NCBI GenBank assembly: GCA_964459305.1
Contig: CAYWNA010000412.1
Span: forward strand, 1-8,003
Direction of reading: 5' to 3'
Source of the DNA: CAYWNA01 sp964459305
GTDB taxonomy: Bacteria > Planctomycetota > Planctomycetia > Pirellulales > Pirellulaceae
DNA length: 8,003 nt
Shown here: piece by piece, positions 6,481 to 8,003 of the stretch
Position numbering within the stretch: position 1 is the first letter of the stretch
Layout of the letters: each line of letters starts with the position of its first letter
Notes under the pieces: generated by a model
The model's input: the letters and a program-made list of their open reading frames with translations, nothing else
What the model was told of the DNA's origin: nothing
Databases searched by the model: none
Made by a program: the position numbers and the translations under genes

Positions 6481-6879
6481 TCATTCTTCTGCGTCGTCGA
6501 GGGGGCTTTTGGCGATGAGGTATTCGCTTACGATTTGCCCACCGATGAGATGCTCCTGGATGATTCGCTCCAGCACAGGCGGATCGCAATGGCCGTACCA
6601 GGCGCCTTCAGGATAGACGACCGCGATAGGGCCGCCCATGCAAATCCGCAGGCAGTTGGCCTTGGTGCGGTACACGCCGCCCGCCTCCGCCAGGCCCAGT
6701 TCATCCAGCCTGCTTTTCAAGTAATTCCATGCTTCCAGCGACCGCGCCTTGTCGCAGCATTTCGGTACGGTCTGATCGCAACACAAGAAAATGTGACGAC
6801 GAAGAGTGGGCACGCCCAGACTCTGGGCGGCCTCTCGCTGGAAGGCGAGTATTTGATTCAGGTCGAAAGGGCTTTCCAT
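6481..6879 (-). CDS. thioredoxin-like [2Fe-2S] ferredoxin (Shethna-type fold)
   Basis: This is a 132-residue cytoplasmic protein of the (2Fe-2S) ferredoxin domain family found as stand-alone electron carriers in many bacteria. After a helical N-terminus (residues 5-22) comes the family signature HIFLCCDQTVPKCC (29-42). The second cysteine pair follows in KANCLRICMGGPIAVVYPEG (73-92), then WYGHCD (94-99). Cysteines are at 33, 34, 41, 42, 76, 80 and 98; family knowledge makes one or two of the 33-42 group plus 76 and 80 the cluster ligands. The end (about 103-132) is a helix followed by an acidic tail. The start ATG 6879-6877 has a GGAGG ribosome binding site (6891-6887) at good spacing. The gene stands alone, convergent with the FG-GAP gene and divergent from the VIT-domain gene, so its redox partner is unknown. 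Its proposed promoter puts a long hairpin in the mRNA leader. Confidence 0.85.
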   Translation of the reverse strand: MESPFDLNQILAFQREAAQSLGVPTLRRHIFLCCDQTVPKCCDKARSLEAWNYLKSRLDELGLAEAGGVYRTKANCLRICMGGPIAVVYPEGAWYGHCDPPVLERIIQEHLIGGQIVSEYLIAKSPLDDAEE

Positions 6880-6950
6880 GGTGACTCCTCCGCATGGGAT
6901 CTGCGAGAACTCTTGAGTGTGTCGTTATGTGACGGCCGGTCTTTATGTTC

Positions 6951-7031
6951 ACATGTCTCGTTTAACGGCAAGCCGAAGGCGACTGGGGGCGTATTCGCCG
7001 ACGCCTTCGGCTTGCCGCTAAACGAAGATGT
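6951..7031. repeat. large inverted repeat (24-base arms) in the ferredoxin leader
   Basis: The left arm 6958-6981 (begins TCGTTTAACGGCAAG) and right arm 7002-7025 (ends GCTAAACGA) are inverted copies matching at 23 of 24 positions, separated by 20 bases. Inside the loop GGCG (6988-6991) and CGCC (6996-6999) can form an inner hairpin; outside, ACAT (6951-6954) can pair with ATGT (7028-7031). The only imperfect position, A6965 against C7018, is an A-C mismatch in plus-strand RNA but a U-G wobble in minus-strand RNA, so the stem is fully paired only when transcribed toward the ferredoxin gene. It resembles dispersed palindromic (REP/MITE-like) elements. Only one clear copy is in the window. Confidence 0.8.
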
Positions 7032-7050
7032 TTCAAAACGGCAACGCCAT

Positions 7051-7078
7051 AGTATACCATCCGTGGCCCGGTTGTCCG
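7051..7078 (-). promoter_or_regulatory. candidate sigma-70-like promoter of the ferredoxin gene
   Basis: On the minus strand CGGACA (7078-7073), a 16-base spacer and TATACT (7056-7051) give a plausible -35/-10 pair (four of six and five of six consensus bases). Transcription would start near 7043, giving a leader of about 160 bases that contains the whole inverted repeat. Planctomycete promoters are poorly defined, so this rests on consensus only. Confidence 0.35.
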
Positions 7079-7207
7079 ATCCGGCAGGTCCCGCTGGACT
7101 GTTACAAACCTGTTGCGCACAAATCGGCCAATTTCTGCGAGAATACACTTGGCGAGCAGCAAAGGTTACCGTAGGTCGGATTGGAGATATCGAGAAGGGG
7201 ATGGACC

Positions 7208-8003
7208 ATGAATGTTCGATGCAGGGTGTTGCCACTAGCGGCGATCGTCGCAGTAGTATCGTACTGGATAACAATGGCCGATGGCCAACGGATCACTCAT
7301 CCAGTTGACATCCGCTCCATCAGCTCGAACGTGATCTTTCCCCAGTCGCGATCGTTTGCGGCGGAGGGTAAATCTACGGTGGAGGTAACCGGTGTCCAGG
7401 TCGGAGTGGTCATTCTGGAGCAGGCAGCCACGACGACGATGGACATCAGTCTGAAAAACACCAGCGGATCACGGCAGGAAGCGGAGTTGCTGGTACCGGT
7501 GCCCGAAGGCGCTGCGATCCGTGGCTTCGACTTCCAGGGTTCGGGCGAGGAGCCATCGGCCGAGTTGCTGCCGAAGGACAAAGCGGTGGCCACTTACGAG
7601 GCGATCGTCGCCAAGATCAAAGATCCCGCGCTGTTGGAATTCGCGGGACTGAATCTCATCCGCTCCAGCGTGTTCCCCATCGACGCCCACGGTACGCAGA
7701 AGATTCGCTTGACCTACGAGCATCTGCTTGCCGCCGACGGCGCCCGGGTGGACTACACATTGCCGCGCACCGAGTCGATCGACTACAAGGTGCCGTGGGA
7801 AGTGTCGATCAAGATCAAATCCCGCAAGCCAATCTCGACGGTCTACTCGCCCAGCCACGAGATTGGCGTCGAGAAGACCGGCGGTCGAATCGCCGCGGTG
7901 AGAATCGATCAGGAGGCAATGAGTGAGCCCGGGCCCTTGCAGGTGTCTTATCTGATGGACCTTGATGGCGGCGTCACCGCCTCCTTGATTGCGTATCCCG
8001 ATG
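7208..8003 (+). CDS. exported VIT-domain protein (probable VIT-VWA), N-terminal part
   Basis: The frame from ATG 7208 is open for 265 codons and runs off the right edge, so the protein is incomplete. A G-rich purine run (GAGAAGGGG, 7192-7200) lies upstream as a ribosome binding site. Residues 1-25 are a signal peptide or anchor (MNVRCR, hydrophobic 7-22, then MADGQ). Residues about 55-175 match a VIT (vault/inter-alpha-trypsin) domain: MDISLKNTSGSRQEAELLVP (78-97), GAAIRGFDF (101-109), the typical KAVATYEAIV (125-134), LIRSSVFPIDAHGTQKIRLT (150-169) and YEHLL (170-174). The last residues, GGVTASLIAYPD (254-265), resemble the strand just before a von Willebrand A domain in VIT-VWA proteins, so a VWA domain with a MIDAS metal site is expected beyond the edge. 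Such proteins are abundant in planctomycetes and thought to act in extracytoplasmic protein binding. It is divergent from the ferredoxin gene. Confidence 0.85.
   Translation, partial: MNVRCRVLPLAAIVAVVSYWITMADGQRITHPVDIRSISSNVIFPQSRSFAAEGKSTVEVTGVQVGVVILEQAATTTMDISLKNTSGSRQEAELLVPVPEGAAIRGFDFQGSGEEPSAELLPKDKAVATYEAIVAKIKDPALLEFAGLNLIRSSVFPIDAHGTQKIRLTYEHLLAADGARVDYTLPRTESIDYKVPWEVSIKIKSRKPISTVYSPSHEIGVEKTGGRIAAVRIDQEAMSEPGPLQVSYLMDLDGGVTASLIAYPD

Noticed and set aside
7100..7200. Promoter for the VIT-domain gene
   Set aside because: Words such as TTGCGC and GAATAC are present but their spacing (22 bases) does not fit a sigma-70 promoter.
6433..7308. 291-codon plus-strand open frame
   Set aside because: It runs antisense to the well-supported ferredoxin gene, crosses the palindrome and overlaps the start of the VIT gene in another frame; no family features.

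Overview
The window looks like a piece of a Planctomycetota chromosome. This is an inference from gene content: a secreted squalene-cyclase-like repeat protein, a long coiled-coil HlyD-type adaptor, a large FG-GAP/VCBS protein with an N-terminal sandwich-like domain, and a VIT-domain protein, all moderately GC-rich and widely spaced. No rRNA, tRNA, CRISPR array, transposase or prophage gene was found.

Left part (1-738). The first bases may hold the last codons of a plus-strand gene. After about 320 bases without a convincing gene come two minus-strand elements: a small DUF433 antitoxin-like gene (511-738), and, overlapping its stop codon by ATGA, the wreck of its usual partner, a DUF5615 PIN-like toxin. 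The toxin keeps its first ~24 and last ~24 residues, in different frames. The middle is gone.

Middle (962-4011). Two minus-strand genes share an ATGA overlap and probably form one operon: an exported HlyD/RND-type periplasmic adaptor (2134-3630), then an exported alpha/alpha-barrel protein of the prenyltransferase/squalene-cyclase repeat type that lacks a DXDD motif (962-2137). No pump or outer-membrane channel lies beside them. A 381-bp intergenic region separates them from the divergent plus-strand gene.

Right part (4012-8003). A 789-residue exported protein with nine calcium-loop type FG-GAP/VCBS repeats (4012-6381) converges on a minus-strand thioredoxin-like [2Fe-2S] ferredoxin gene (6481-6879). 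Between the ferredoxin gene and a divergent VIT-domain gene (7208 to the window edge) lies a striking inverted repeat with 24-base arms. It would form a long hairpin in the ferredoxin mRNA leader if the proposed promoter is right.

Most proteins here (adaptor, cyclase-like, FG-GAP, VIT) carry an N-terminal export signal, so the region mainly serves the cell envelope or outside of the cell. The ferredoxin and the antitoxin are cytoplasmic. The most interesting observations are the internally deleted toxin beside an intact antitoxin, the strand-asymmetric palindrome, the coupled adaptor/cyclase-like pair, and the symmetric proline pattern in the adaptor's coiled coil.
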